Shown: positions 54,773 to 63,984, counted from the stretch's first letter. The stretch: DNA of 64,000 nt from Paracoccus sp. IB05 (GCF_016405985.1 NZ_JAEFCF010000001.1:298312-362311), one strand, 5' to 3'. Program-made: numbers and translations. The notes: a model not told the origin generated them from the sequence alone.

Positions 54773-55762
54773 TCAGTTCTCGAAAACCTGGTCGAGAATG
54801 CCGCCTTCGTCGAAATGCTTGGCCTTGATCTCGGCCCAGCCGCCCAGCACGTCGACGGTCAGCAGTTTGACCTCGGGGAATTGTGCCGCAACTTCAGCCG
54901 CCACATCCTTATCGGTGACGCGGAAGTTCTGCGCTGCCAGAACGCGCTGCGCTTCGGGGGTGTAGAGCCAGTTCAGATAGGCGGTCGCAACCTCGACGGT
55001 GCCGTTCTTTTCAGCGTTTTCCCTGACCAGCGCGACCGGGAAGGCCGCGAAGAGGCTGGTGCCGGGGGTCACACGCTCAAGGCCCGGATACTGGGCGACG
55101 ATGCCGGCGGTTTCGGCCTCGAAGGTGATCAGAACGTCCCCGATATTGCGCTCGGCAAAGGTCTGGGAGGAGGCGCGCGCGCCGGTGTCGAAGACCGGAA
55201 CGTTGGACAGAAGCTTCTTCACGAAGTCATTGGCCTTGGCCTCATCGCCGCCATTGGCTTCCAGCGCGAAAGCATAGGCCGCGAGATAGGTATAGCGCGC
55301 ATTGCCCGAGGTGCGCGGATTGGCGAAGACCGGCTGCACATCGTCGCGCACCAGATCGCTCCAGTCCTTGATGCCTTTCGGATTGCCTTCGCGCACCACG
55401 AAAGCGGGCAGCGAATAATAGGGCGAGGCGCCATTCGGGAAGGCATTGCGCCAGTCGGCATCAACGAGGCCGCCATCGACCAGCACGTCGATATCGGTCT
55501 CCTGGTTGAAGGTCACGACATCGGCGTTCAGACCTTCAAGGATCGCGCGGGCCTGGGCCGAAGAGCCGCCATGGCTCTGATCGACGGTGACATCGCGGCC
55601 GGTGGTTTCTTTCCAGGTTTTGGCAAAGACCGGGTTCAGCGCTTCGAACAGCTCGCGACCGATATCATAGCTGACATTGAGGATCTTGTCCTGGGCCAGC
55701 GCCGGAGCGGCTGCCAGAACCACAACCGCCGCAGCGGTGCGCAGCGAAGAGATCAGGCTCAT
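54773..55762 (-). CDS. sbp: periplasmic sulfate-binding protein
   Basis: A 329-residue Sbp/CysP-type binding protein. The signal peptide MSLISSLRTAAAVVVLAAAP is cleaved after ALA. Ligand-binding and family motifs are NVSYDIGRELFEALNPVF, VDQSHGGSSAQARAILEGLN, ADVVTFNQETDIDVL, VFANPRTSGNARYTYLAAYA and DVLITFEAE. Sbp (sulfate) and CysP (thiosulfate) cannot be separated securely. It overlaps cysA by ATGA, an unusual order because cysA more often comes last in such operons. Confidence 0.93.
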   Translation of the reverse strand: MSLISSLRTAAAVVVLAAAPALAQDKILNVSYDIGRELFEALNPVFAKTWKETTGRDVTVDQSHGGSSAQARAILEGLNADVVTFNQETDIDVLVDGGLVDADWRNAFPNGASPYYSLPAFVVREGNPKGIKDWSDLVRDDVQPVFANPRTSGNARYTYLAAYAFALEANGGDEAKANDFVKKLLSNVPVFDTGARASSQTFAERNIGDVLITFEAETAGIVAQYPGLERVTPGTSLFAAFPVALVRENAEKNGTVEVATAYLNWLYTPEAQRVLAAQNFRVTDKDVAAEVAAQFPEVKLLTVDVLGGWAEIKAKHFDEGGILDQVFEN

Positions 55763-56871
55763 TTCTGTTTCTCCTTAAGGGGAATAGCATTAATTTCAGA
55801 GGGCTGCCCCGCCTGGCCGCGCTGGCCGGGAGGCGTTTCGGTAAAAATGGTGCCGGTCTCGACCCGCAGCGTGACGCTTTGCCCTGCCGAGAGGTTCGGG
55901 GCCGCGCGGCGCAGGATCTCGACCGCAATGTCCTGACCTTCGGGCCCGGTCAGCACCGGGCGCAGCAGGGCGCCGGTCGAGGTCACCTGTTTTACCCGCC
56001 ACAGCCCGGCAGGGTCGGGCACCGGCGTCAGATCGGCGGGGCGCACGAACAGGGTCGCCGCCCCATCGGGCAAAGCGCGGCGCTCAATCCGGGCAGTGTC
56101 GATCCCGGGCGCCGTCGCGCGGCCCGCAGCAATCCGCACCGGCAATTCGATGGTTGCCCCCATGAACCGCGCCACGAAAGGCGAGGCGGGGTGGTCATGG
56201 ATCTGGTCGGCGGTGCCGATCTGTTCGATCCGGCCTTCGCCCATGATCACCACCCGGTCGGCGAGCTCGAAGGCCTCGTCCTGATCATGGGTGACGAAAA
56301 TCGTCGTGGTCTCTGATGCATCATGCACAGACCGCAGCCAGGATCGCAGATCGCGGCGCACGGCGGCATCCAGCGCGCCGAACGGCTCGTCAAGAAGCAG
56401 GACGCGGGGGTCAATCGCCAGCGCCCGGCCAAGCGCGACACGCTGGCGTTGCCCGCCCGAGAGCTGGCCGGGAAGCCGGTCTGCCAGATGCGGGATCTGC
56501 AGGAATTGCAGGAGTTCGGTGACCTTGCGTGCGATCACCGCCTTGCCCGGGCGTTCGGCCCTGGGCCGGACCGTCATCCCGAAGGCGATATTGTCGCGCA
56601 CCGACATATGCGGGAACAAGGCGTAGTGCTGAAAGACGAAACCGATGCGGCGGTCGCGCGCGGCGATCGACAGCCAGTCGGCGCCATCGACCTCAAGCCG
56701 GCCGGAATCGGGCCAGTCGAGACCGGCGATGATGCGCAGCAGCGTGGTCTTGCCCGAGCCCGACGGGCCGAGCAGGGCGATCAGCTCTTTATCCTCGACC
56801 GCGATGTCGATGCCTTTCAGCACCTCATTGCGGCCAAAGCTCTTGCGCAGCTGGGCGATTTCAATGGCCAT
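55759..56871 (-). CDS. cysA: sulfate/thiosulfate ABC ATPase CysA
   Basis: A 370-residue ATPase. Walker A is LGPSGSGKTTLLRIIAGLDW, the signature LSGGQRQRVALGRAL, Walker B RVLLLDEPFGALDAAVRRDL, and the switch VTHDQDEAFELADRVVIM. A C-terminal TOBE-like domain (about residues 240-350) follows, ending in a proline/glutamine-rich tail. ATG 56871 follows GGAG. It is first in the operon, so its upstream region carries the promoter; the GAGAA-N5-TTCTC palindrome at 56956 is 85 bases upstream. Confidence 0.94.
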   Translation of the reverse strand: MAIEIAQLRKSFGRNEVLKGIDIAVEDKELIALLGPSGSGKTTLLRIIAGLDWPDSGRLEVDGADWLSIAARDRRIGFVFQHYALFPHMSVRDNIAFGMTVRPRAERPGKAVIARKVTELLQFLQIPHLADRLPGQLSGGQRQRVALGRALAIDPRVLLLDEPFGALDAAVRRDLRSWLRSVHDASETTTIFVTHDQDEAFELADRVVIMGEGRIEQIGTADQIHDHPASPFVARFMGATIELPVRIAAGRATAPGIDTARIERRALPDGAATLFVRPADLTPVPDPAGLWRVKQVTSTGALLRPVLTGPEGQDIAVEILRRAAPNLSAGQSVTLRVETGTIFTETPPGQRGQAGQPSEINAIPLKEKQK

Positions 56872-56955
56872 TGCCGACTCCGGTTTCAGCACCCCTGATT
56901 GCACCGACCCGCGCCACTAAGCAAGGAACGCCAGGGCCGGAAACCGGCAAGGGAA

Positions 56956-56970
56956 GAGAATGGTTTTCTC
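56956..56970. promoter_or_regulatory. palindromic operator candidate upstream of cysA
   Basis: GAGAA-tggtt-TTCTC, perfect 5+5 with a 5-base spacer, 85 bases before the cysA ATG. It is nearly the same as the site at 17283 (GAGAA-tagtt-TTCCC) in front of the sulfonate genes. Confidence 0.5.
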
Positions 56971-57200
56971 CTGCAAAGGGGGTTACGGGGGAGGGAAGCA
57001 CCGGTTTGTTCCCATTTCGCCAATATTGCCCCGACCGCAGCCCGCCGGGCCATGATGGCGTTCTTTTATGCGAAAGCGGGGCAGGGAAGGGCATGATACT
57101 CGACCATTGTTGTCGTTATTTGATAGCGGCTGCGACAGGCTGGCACAAGATCACAGTTCGGCGGGAAACCACGTTCTGCTTTCGCAATCCGGCGGTGTGA

Positions 57201-57215
57201 GAGAATTTCATTCTT
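57201..57215. promoter_or_regulatory. weaker copy of the sulfur palindrome
   Basis: GAGAA-tttca-TTCTT, one mismatched pair, 155 bases before the small gene at 57370. Confidence 0.3.
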
Positions 57216-57369
57216 CCGCCGCGTGACCACCTGACTTGACCAAAGGGGCTTTGGGATGCTAGCGAACCCCCCGACGACGCGCCGATTTGAAGCTCAGATT
57301 GCGGGCGCGAAAGAAATGCAGCTAAAGCGGAGGCGCCTCTGGCCCTTCGGTAACCTGAAGGAGGGGCCC

Positions 57370-57687
57370 ATGGCCAAAACCGCCACTGCGTGCGATTTCG
57401 CGATCCCTGTCGACTCGATCAACAGCCTGCGCGCCAGTTTCCCCGGCATCTCGCTGATTTTCGAGATCGACCTTGCCGTCGAGGATTGCTGGGACGGGCT
57501 GGAGCATCTTGCCGGTGAGTTCCGCCGGGCGGGGGCGCGGCTGCGGCTTTTGCGCGCCACCCAAAGCGGGGTGATTTCCTGTACCGTGGTCGATGGCGGC
57601 AGCGATCTGAGCCAGCTTGCGCAAAGCTTTGCATCGGCGCGGGGGGTCTCGGTCTCGGGCTGGACGACCCGGATCCAATACGACTGA
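57370..57687 (+). CDS. conserved-looking small protein of unknown function
   Basis: A 105-residue soluble protein. The predicted alternation of strands and helices (ISLIFEIDLAVEDCWDGLEH, RRAGARLRLLRATQSGVISC, VSVSGWTTRIQYD) suggests a small alpha/beta, perhaps ACT/ferredoxin-like fold, but I recognise no family. Three cysteines, none in a metal motif. The start is well supported by AAGGAGG before ATG 57370. It converges on the LysR gene with an 11-base gap. Confidence 0.65.
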   Translation: MAKTATACDFAIPVDSINSLRASFPGISLIFEIDLAVEDCWDGLEHLAGEFRRAGARLRLLRATQSGVISCTVVDGGSDLSQLAQSFASARGVSVSGWTTRIQYD

Positions 57688-57698
57688 TCCGCCCCGGT

Positions 57699-58607
57699 TC
57701 AGCCGCTGTGCCAGGGACTGAGGCTTTCACGAAAATTCGCGGCGATGGCGGTGTAGCTTTGTCTGCGCGGCGCGTCACGGCGCCAGACCATGGTGAGATT
57801 GCGCGTCAGCACCGCCCCGGACAGCGGGCGGGCGACCACAAGCTGTTCGCGCAAAACCTCGGACCGGATATAAAGCGCGGGCAGAAGCGAGATCCCCATC
57901 CCCGCCGCGACCATCTGGCGCAAAGTATCCAGCGTGGTGCCCTCGTAATCCCGGGCAAGCCGCGCCCCGGCCCAGCTGCACAGCCGCGTCGCCGCGCGTC
58001 TGAGCGCCGGCCCGCCGTCAAAGCCCAGCACCGTCTCGCCCGCAAGATCGGCGGGTGCGATCTCGCTTTGTCCGGCGAGGCGGTGATCGGCCGGGATCAC
58101 CGCAAGCAGCGGCTCGGTGATCAGGGGCGCCTGTTCCACATCCTCGCGCCGCAGGTCCTCGCCCAGCAAGATCACATCGAACGTGCCGTCAAGCAGTTGA
58201 CGGATCAGGGTTTCCGTTCGCTCCTCGCGCACATGGACCCGCATTTCGGGCCAGGCGGCGCGCAGGCCGGGCATCGCGACCGACAGCACATAGGCCCCCA
58301 CCGTCTGCACCACCCCGATCCTGAGCGAGGCCTGGGGCGCATCGGGATCCCCCCTGCGCGCGACCTCGCGGATATCCTCGATGCGGTCGATCACCTCACG
58401 CGCACGCCGCGCCACATCGCGGCCGACGGGCGTCAGGCTGACCCGGGCACGGCTGCGTTCGACCAGCTGCGCGCCAAGGCGCTCCTCCAGCGCCCGCAGC
58501 TGCATCGACAGCGTTGGTTGCGCCACATTGCACAGCTCGGCGGCGCGGCTGAAATTCAGCTGGTCCGCGACGGCGACGAGGTATCTGAGCTGTTGGAGCG
58601 TGGGCAT
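57699..58607 (-). CDS. OxyR-like LysR-family regulator lacking the peroxidatic cysteine
   Basis: A 302-residue LysR protein. The N-terminus PTLQQLRYLVAVADQLNFSR, AAELCNVAQPTLSMQLRALE is OxyR-like, and so is the effector domain with GTTLDTLRQMVAAGMGISLL. In OxyR two redox cysteines lie in a DGHCLRDQAMGFC-like stretch. Here it reads DGGPALRRAATRLC: the first, peroxide-sensing Cys is gone while the second remains. So it cannot work by the classical disulfide switch and may sense a small ligand. It is divergent from the sigma factor gene and near cysA, so sulfur or oxidative control are both possible. Confidence 0.88.
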   Translation of the reverse strand: MPTLQQLRYLVAVADQLNFSRAAELCNVAQPTLSMQLRALEERLGAQLVERSRARVSLTPVGRDVARRAREVIDRIEDIREVARRGDPDAPQASLRIGVVQTVGAYVLSVAMPGLRAAWPEMRVHVREERTETLIRQLLDGTFDVILLGEDLRREDVEQAPLITEPLLAVIPADHRLAGQSEIAPADLAGETVLGFDGGPALRRAATRLCSWAGARLARDYEGTTLDTLRQMVAAGMGISLLPALYIRSEVLREQLVVARPLSGAVLTRNLTMVWRRDAPRRQSYTAIAANFRESLSPWHSG

Positions 58608-58895
58608 CGCCGAAGTTTAGGCGCGGGCGGGGCGGCTGGCAATCGTACAGACGGGCCGGGCCATTCTGACGGATTTGTGACATGCCCTAACCAGGATCCT
58701 GCGGGCCACAGGCGTCCTTGCTGTGACGGCCGGAACTTCACCTGCCGGTGCTGCAACTCTGTCGCGGAGCCGCCAATGGCCATGGCGCTTTCCTTTACGG
58801 CAAGGACAGAGCCGCGGGGAACCCCGCCGGCTCCTGGTTGCGTTTGGCCGAAAAATAGTGCTGTTCTCGCGGCGTATACGGTTGCGAAGCGTAGG

Positions 58896-59564
58896 ATGAT
58901 GCGTCACGGCGAGAGGTCTTTGCCCCAAAGCGAGGCCGCAAGCGACAGGGCCGTTCAGGCCCAGGCGGGCGAAACAGGGGTCGGCGGGAGCCGGGCCGCG
59001 ACACATGCTGCCGGTCTGGTTACACAGGCGCCGGGATCTGACACGACAACCGGAACCGATCCCCTGGTCGAAAGGGCGCGCGCCGGTGATGCCGGTGCTT
59101 TCGAGCTGCTGTTGTCGCGCCATTACACTTTTATCTTCCGCGTCGCCTGCCGCTGGACCGGCAATCGCGCCGATGCCGAGGATGTGACGCAGACCATCTG
59201 CATGCGGCTTGCCACGACGATCCGCAGCTTTGACGGCCGCGCCTCCTTCCAGGGCTGGCTTTACCGTGTGACGCTTAATGCGGTGCGCGACCAGCAGCGT
59301 GCCGGCGCGCGGCGGGGCCGTCTGGTGGCGGCGGCGTCGCTTCTGACCGATGATTTCAGCAAGGGCGATCAGGAGGATGCGCTGCATGTCGCCGATATCT
59401 GGCGTGCAGTGCGGGCCTTGCCCGAAAAACAACGCGATGCGATCCTGCTGGTGCATGGAGAAGGCCTGGCCCAGGCCGAAGCCGCCCGCATCATGGGCTG
59501 CAAAGAGGTGACGGTGTCCTGGCATATCCACCAGGCCCGCAAAGCGCTGAGGGGGGTGTTGTGA
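58896..59564 (+). CDS. ECF-type RNA polymerase sigma factor
   Basis: A 222-residue group 4 sigma factor. Region 2 is FELLLSRHYTFIFRVACRWT, NRADAEDVTQTICMRL, SFQGWLYRVTLNAVRDQQR. Region 4 is VRALPEKQRDAILLVHGEGL, AQAEAARIMGCKEVTVSWHI. An unusual N-terminal extension of about 55 Ala/Gly/Thr-rich residues precedes region 2. The start is uncertain: ATG 58896 or 58899, or a later site. GGAACTT at 58732-58738 could be an ECF-type -35 element for autoregulation. The next gene overlaps by four bases (GTGA), as is usual for an anti-sigma partner. Confidence 0.87.
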   Translation: MMRHGERSLPQSEAASDRAVQAQAGETGVGGSRAATHAAGLVTQAPGSDTTTGTDPLVERARAGDAGAFELLLSRHYTFIFRVACRWTGNRADAEDVTQTICMRLATTIRSFDGRASFQGWLYRVTLNAVRDQQRAGARRGRLVAAASLLTDDFSKGDQEDALHVADIWRAVRALPEKQRDAILLVHGEGLAQAEAARIMGCKEVTVSWHIHQARKALRGVL

Positions 59565-60562
59565 CCAGCTGCCGCGACCCCCGTGATACGGCCCCGACCG
59601 ATCCGCTGGACCGTCTGGCGGATCTGGCCCTGCCTGATCCTGATCCGGCGCTGATGCAGGCCGATATCGCCCGCGCGCGCGAGCGTTTTGTCGCCGCCGG
59701 CCTCTCGGCTGCTGCAAGCGAGCCATCATTAATCGCGCGCTGGCTCTCGCCCTTGCGGCTCGGCATGGCGGGGTCGGCGGCGACGGCCAGTGTGATGGCG
59801 GCCTTCCTTCTGCTGCCCCAGGGACAGCTGCCATTGGCGCAGATGCCGGATGGATCGGACCGCAAAACTGTTGCGGCCGAAGGCGCGGCGCCCGAAGACG
59901 AGCATGCCGTGGCGCAAAGCGATATGGCGCCGGATGCTGTGCCCGCGCCCGCTCCAGCAACGGCTGCGTCCAGATCTGCGGCGGCCGCGCCGCGCGATGT
60001 GACGATCCCCGTAGCGCCGCTGCCTGAGCCGGATTATCCACCCCTCGCCGCTGCGCCGCCCGCAAGCGGGGGCAATGGGTCGGCCCGCCCGGCTTACGAA
60101 GCTGCAGCGGAAGCGATTGCCAGTGCCGCGCCAGCGGCGCCTTCGAGAACCCTGCCACGCCTTGGGGCGAAGCCACGCCATGCCCCGGGCGATGCGGCGC
60201 TGGTGGATCTGGCTCTGCCAGAGGAGGAAGCGGAGTTCTCCGGCTCGCTCAGTTTTTCGCTGTCCGGGGATCAGGACGGGCTTTTCCTTGACCGAGAGGA
60301 AGGCCGGCTTGCGATTCCGGTCTGGGAAACGGCGCCGGGCATGACAATCCAGATGACCGATGTCTATCTCTTGCCCGCGCGGCGCGGCTTCCCGCAGATT
60401 CTGATGATGAAGGGTCAGCTGGGCGACCAGGAGCCCTGGCAGATCTTCCGGGTCAGCGCGGATGCTGTGACCTTTGACAAGGTGATCACCGACCTGGTCA
60501 AACCGGCGCGCAGCCCCGGTCAGGTCGAGGCAATCCTGAACCGCCTGCCACCACCGGACTGA
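59561..60562 (+). CDS. probable membrane-anchored partner of the sigma factor
   Basis: A 333-residue protein starting with GTG inside the sigma stop. A cytoplasmic N-terminus (residues 1-66) is followed by one membrane helix (about 69-88, LGMAGSAATASVMAAFLLLP). A 120-residue Pro/Ala-rich linker follows, then a C-terminal domain (from about 205, LPEEEAEFSGSLSFSLSGDQ to the end) of beta-rich character, presumably periplasmic. No zinc-binding anti-sigma motif is visible. Position and topology suggest an anti-sigma factor. I do not recognise the C-terminal domain. Confidence 0.7.
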   Translation: MTSCRDPRDTAPTDPLDRLADLALPDPDPALMQADIARARERFVAAGLSAAASEPSLIARWLSPLRLGMAGSAATASVMAAFLLLPQGQLPLAQMPDGSDRKTVAAEGAAPEDEHAVAQSDMAPDAVPAPAPATAASRSAAAAPRDVTIPVAPLPEPDYPPLAAAPPASGGNGSARPAYEAAAEAIASAAPAAPSRTLPRLGAKPRHAPGDAALVDLALPEEEAEFSGSLSFSLSGDQDGLFLDREEGRLAIPVWETAPGMTIQMTDVYLLPARRGFPQILMMKGQLGDQEPWQIFRVSADAVTFDKVITDLVKPARSPGQVEAILNRLPPPD

Positions 60563-60642
60563 GCAGAGCTCCCGTCACCCGGGGCAGGAAGCCTGAGACC
60601 TGAGGCCTGAGACCCCGGGCCGGACAGGGACGGGTCCTCGCT

Positions 60643-61002
60643 TCAGCGAAACAGGCTGCGGGTTCTGGCCGACCCGGTCACTTTTGCAGCGCCCGGCAGC
60701 GAGACTCCGCTGCGGCGCAGAAGCGGAAAGCGCGGCTGGCGCAGCGGCGCCTGGTTGCGGAGCGTTTTGTTGAGGCGCTCTTCCAGCAGCGCCTGAAGGT
60801 CAGCTTCAATGGCCCTGGTGAAATCGGGCCGGGCCTCTGATGATTGATCCGAGGTGGTAAACCCGCTCAGGAGGGCAAAGCAAAGATTGCCGGAGATCAC
60901 ATAGGTCATCATCACTGCGATAAAGCCCCCCTCCAGGAGCCAGACCAGCACCGATGCTGCCAGGGCAGCAAATCCGCTGAGGATAATCACGATTGCGACC
61001 AT
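60643..61002 (-). CDS. small two-helix membrane protein
   Basis: A 119-residue protein: helix 1 MVAIVIILSGFAALAASVLV and helix 2 GFIAVMMTYVISGNLCFALL, then a charged tail with an amphipathic helix (DFTRAIEADLQALLEERLNK) and a basic, arginine-rich end. Same plan as 50184-50531. ATG 61002 is preferred; the frame extends 15 residues upstream to a weaker start. No family is recognised. Confidence 0.6.
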   Translation of the reverse strand: MVAIVIILSGFAALAASVLVWLLEGGFIAVMMTYVISGNLCFALLSGFTTSDQSSEARPDFTRAIEADLQALLEERLNKTLRNQAPLRQPRFPLLRRSGVSLPGAAKVTGSARTRSLFR

Positions 61003-61202
61003 GATACGTCTCTTCTTCGAAGGCACGGCGTTGCAGCATTCTGCCACAACTCAACCACGGGTAGTTGGGACGGCAAATCAGGCAAAAACGGGGCAAAGTC
61101 CTGGTTAATTCGTGCAGGGCGGGTGATCTCTTCCCGGAAGCGGTGCGATAAAACGCCACGCCTGCGCAGACGCGGGGGCGCGAACAGGGAACTGTGCCGG
61201 GG

Positions 61203-61880
61203 TCAGGCGGTCAATATGGGCAGGGTGATTTCCTGCTCCATCCCGCCGCCCATGCGGTTGCGGATTGCTATCGCTCCGCCGAAACGCGACAGGATCTCAA
61301 ATGCGATGGCAAGGCCCGGCCCGGCACCTGGCTGCACTTTCTGCCGCCCCGGATCGACGCGGAAGAACGGTTCAAACACGCGGTCGATCAGCGATTCGGG
61401 GATGCCTGGCCCGTGATGCTGGATGGTAGCCACCGTCATTGCGCCCTCGGGCCCGAGGCTGACCGTGCCGCCGCCGCCATGGGTGGCGGCGTTTGTCATC
61501 AGGTTGCGCAGCGCCCGTTTCAGCGCCAGCGGCCCGGCGCTGACCATGACCGGCATCATTCCCGCCAGGATCATCTGCAGGCCGATCCCGCCCATCTCCA
61601 GGGCGGCCTCCTCCATCAGCCCGATCGGGCGGCTGAGGCGGCAGGCAGCATACCAGGAGACCGCAACCGACCCCACCACGATCATCGCAATCCAGATGTC
61701 GAGGATCAGCCAGCGACCCTCGGACGGGGCGGGGTCGGGAACGGGGGTCAGAAGCCAGCCCCCGCCCGGCAGCGCGACCGAAGCGGTGAGAAGGTTTCCG
61801 TCTCGGCTGACAAGGATCCGGCGCTTTGGACCGGTGCGCAGGAGTGCAAGCGTGCGGAAGATGCTCATCCGTTCCAGCAC
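61203..61880 (-). pseudogene. decayed sensor histidine kinase (no phosphoacceptor domain)
   Basis: A 225-codon remnant of a two-component sensor. A membrane helix (about 57-79) and the start of a HAMP-like linker (CRLSRPIGLMEEAA) are directly followed by the ATPase domain: N box RALRNLMTNAATHG, G1 GPGIPESLIDRVFEPFF, and a G2 box changed to GAGPGLAI. The roughly 60-residue dimerisation domain with the phosphorylated His is missing, and the first membrane helix and most of the sensor region are also absent. No response regulator lies nearby. It is most simply a deletion derivative; a split-kinase partner role is less likely. Confidence 0.75.
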
Positions 61881-62033
61881 CTCGCCCCGGCGGGCCGCCC
61901 GCGACCTGCCCTCCCGCCGCCCCCCGCCGCGCCCCGGCCTGAGTGACCCGCGCCCGTTCCGTTATCTGGTCCCTGCCGGTTTCGCCGGGGCCAGGCTCTC
62001 AGTCGCAATTTCTTCGCCGAAAGGACCAACACC

Positions 62034-62452
62034 ATGCGCCGTCTGATAGCGCTTGCCAGCGCGGCTGTCATTGCCCTCGCAACCCTCCCTGCTTTCGCGC
62101 AGAGCCGCGCCCGCACTGCCTGCCTGACGGATCAGGCCCATTGCACCGGCATGGGGCCGGGCGGCGGTCCGAAACCCTCGCAAAAGGCGCCCCCGAGCAG
62201 GGCTGCGGCGCGGCAGTATGGCGGCCAGACGGTTGCTAAAGAGCAAGATAAAACAAAGCCCGCCCATGCCCACCCGCAAAAAGGCGTCAGCGCGCGGGGG
62301 GCCAGCCTTTCCGACGCGCCTCGGCCAGCCGTTTTCAGCCGCCGGCGCGGGGCCAGGAATATCGTGTTGTCGCAGATCATCCGGTGCTGGCCGACAGCCA
62401 GACCCTGCGCGTCGTCGCGGTGAGCGGGCTTTTGTCCTCGCTTTTGCACTGA
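62034..62452 (+). pseudogene. RcnB-like periplasmic protein with frameshift
   Basis: The first frame gives a signal peptide (MRRLIALASAAVIALATLPA, cleaved after FAQ) and a low-complexity region to about 62298. The conserved RcnB C-terminus (GQEYRVVADHPVLADSQTLR, VVAVSGLLSSLLH, stop at 62450) is in another frame. The frames join if one G is added to the six-G run at 62296-62301, giving GGQPFRRASASRF, which fits relatives. RcnB-type proteins act in periplasmic nickel/cobalt homeostasis. A homopolymer slip, or a sequencing error, has broken the gene. Confidence 0.7.
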
Positions 62453-63370
62453 CTCGGTCTGATCTGGCCCCATCCCGAGGCAGGATGATGAAACCTGGTG
62501 GCTCAGTCGCCGGCCTGACCGCGCTCGCCGATCCTGGTGGATTGAACTGGTATCTTCGCGCGGCAAAGCGCCGGTCCTTATGCCGACTTTTGCGAAGGCC
62601 TGAACCAGGATCACCGCCAAAATCCGCGACCGGCCGAGCGCCGGCAGATCGATGGTGACCGGCATCGAAAGACCCGGCCCATATCGGGCCAGACCCGAAT
62701 GAGGCCGCCGCCGGTGTTCCGAGGTCCGAAGGTGAAGCGGCTCTCGTATCATCGCCCTAACATTCGATCCGTGGTAGCTCACGCAGTTTCGCATGCTGAA
62801 AAGAGGGCACAACCGTATTTCTGCGCGTCGATCTGGCCATCTTTACCGGCGGTCCCGTGGTGTAGCTGCTGCGGTCTGGTGCTGGCCCATGGCGCGACAA
62901 TCCCGCTTCCGCGCTTTCGGGCGGCCATCAGCCGCGGACCGGCTTTTCGATGCCGTCGGGTATCCCGGCCTTCCTGTGCCCGAGGCTGATCGGAATCACC
63001 TTCGGCTGCCAGACGGTCCGCGCGGCCACGCACCGGAGCGCATCACGCCCGGGAAATTCCGCTCTTGCGGGCAGTGAGTTGCGCATTTGCGCGGTTTGCT
63101 GCGCCGGAATGCCGCGACGCGACGAATATTATTCTTCCCCTCTTTGCAGCCGATCCTGCCCATGGGGCCATGATCGGACAGTAGCAATCTGCTGCAAATG
63201 CGGGCCTTCAGAAAACAACGCCTCTGTTCTCGGCATTCCACTGTCCCGGACAGGAGACCCGCGCGGAGGCCCGCGAAAGAAATCCACTGCGGTTTGTCTG
63301 AATTTGGAATGGCCTGGTGCGGTGTTCGGGCTTTATCACGACGGCACTTGTCGGGATTGAGGAAAGCTTT
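62453..63370. other. 918-base stretch with no convincing gene
   Basis: Open frames of 60-150 codons exist on both strands, but none has a ribosome site, a recognisable family or stable codon use. GAA-tatta-TTC at 63124-63134 resembles the sulfur palindrome, about 240 bases before the FMN reductase gene. The stretch follows two decayed genes, so it may itself be degraded DNA. Confidence 0.5.
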
Positions 63371-63931
63371 ATGTCCGAACTTCATATCGTGGGTCTTGCG
63401 GGGAATATCACCGCGCCGTCGAAAACACGTGCGCTGGTCGGGCAGGCGCTGGATCTGGCCGGGGCCGGGTTGCATGCGCGCACGACCCTGTTCGACATCG
63501 CCGATTTCGGCGAGGATCTGGGCCGGGCGCGGCGCGCCGATGACCTCAGCCCGCAGGCGCGGCAAAACCTCGATACGCTTTTGAATGCCGATGCGCTGAT
63601 CGTCGCGACGCCAATCTACAAGGGCTCTTACCCCGGGCTTTTCAAACACCTGATCGACCTGATCGACCCTGCCGCGCTGCTGCGCAAGCCGGTGCTGATC
63701 GCCGCGACCGGCGGGGGCGAGAAACATGCGCTGGCGGTGGAACATCAGCTGCGGCCGTTATTTGCCTTTTTCGAGGCCCGGGTGCTCTCGACCGCCGTGC
63801 ATGTCTCGGACCGCGATTTCAGCGAGGGACAGCTGGTATCGGACCCGGCGCTGAACCGGCTCGCCCGGGCCATTGACGAATTCACCACGATTTTCCCCGC
63901 TGCCGCGCGGATCCGCGCCGCCGCAGAATAA
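63371..63931 (+). CDS. ssuE: NAD(P)H-dependent FMN reductase, SsuE/MsuE-type
   Basis: A 186-residue flavodoxin-fold reductase. The flavin phosphate loop is HIVGLAGNITAPSKTRALVG; DALIVATPIYKGSYPGLFKH, LIDLIDPAALLRKPVLIAAT and GGGEKHALAVEHQLRPLFAF are typical of SsuE/MsuE, which supply FMNH2 to alkanesulfonate and methanesulfonate monooxygenases. It is the only flavin reductase seen in the window and could serve the three monooxygenases encoded at 11697, 15553 and 17455, although it lies more than 45 kb away. ATG 63371 follows GAGGAAA. Confidence 0.88.
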   Translation: MSELHIVGLAGNITAPSKTRALVGQALDLAGAGLHARTTLFDIADFGEDLGRARRADDLSPQARQNLDTLLNADALIVATPIYKGSYPGLFKHLIDLIDPAALLRKPVLIAATGGGEKHALAVEHQLRPLFAFFEARVLSTAVHVSDRDFSEGQLVSDPALNRLARAIDEFTTIFPAAARIRAAAE

Positions 63932-63984
63932 GCCGCCGCCAAATAACCCGTCTCGCCGGATAACCCGTTGCACAGGGGCTGCAC

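Larger units (their letters stand above)
56872..57369. promoter_or_regulatory. divergent region, cysA / small hypothetical gene
   Basis: About 500 bases with no gene. It holds the cysA promoter region, one strong and one weaker copy of the sulfur palindrome (56956-56970, 57201-57215) and an AT-rich patch at 57095-57130. Confidence 0.5.

Noticed and set aside
62132..63077. Possible transposase or IS remnant in the 918-base gap
   Set aside because: I looked for DDE motifs, terminal inverted repeats and target duplications and found none. The frames do not resemble any transposase family I know.
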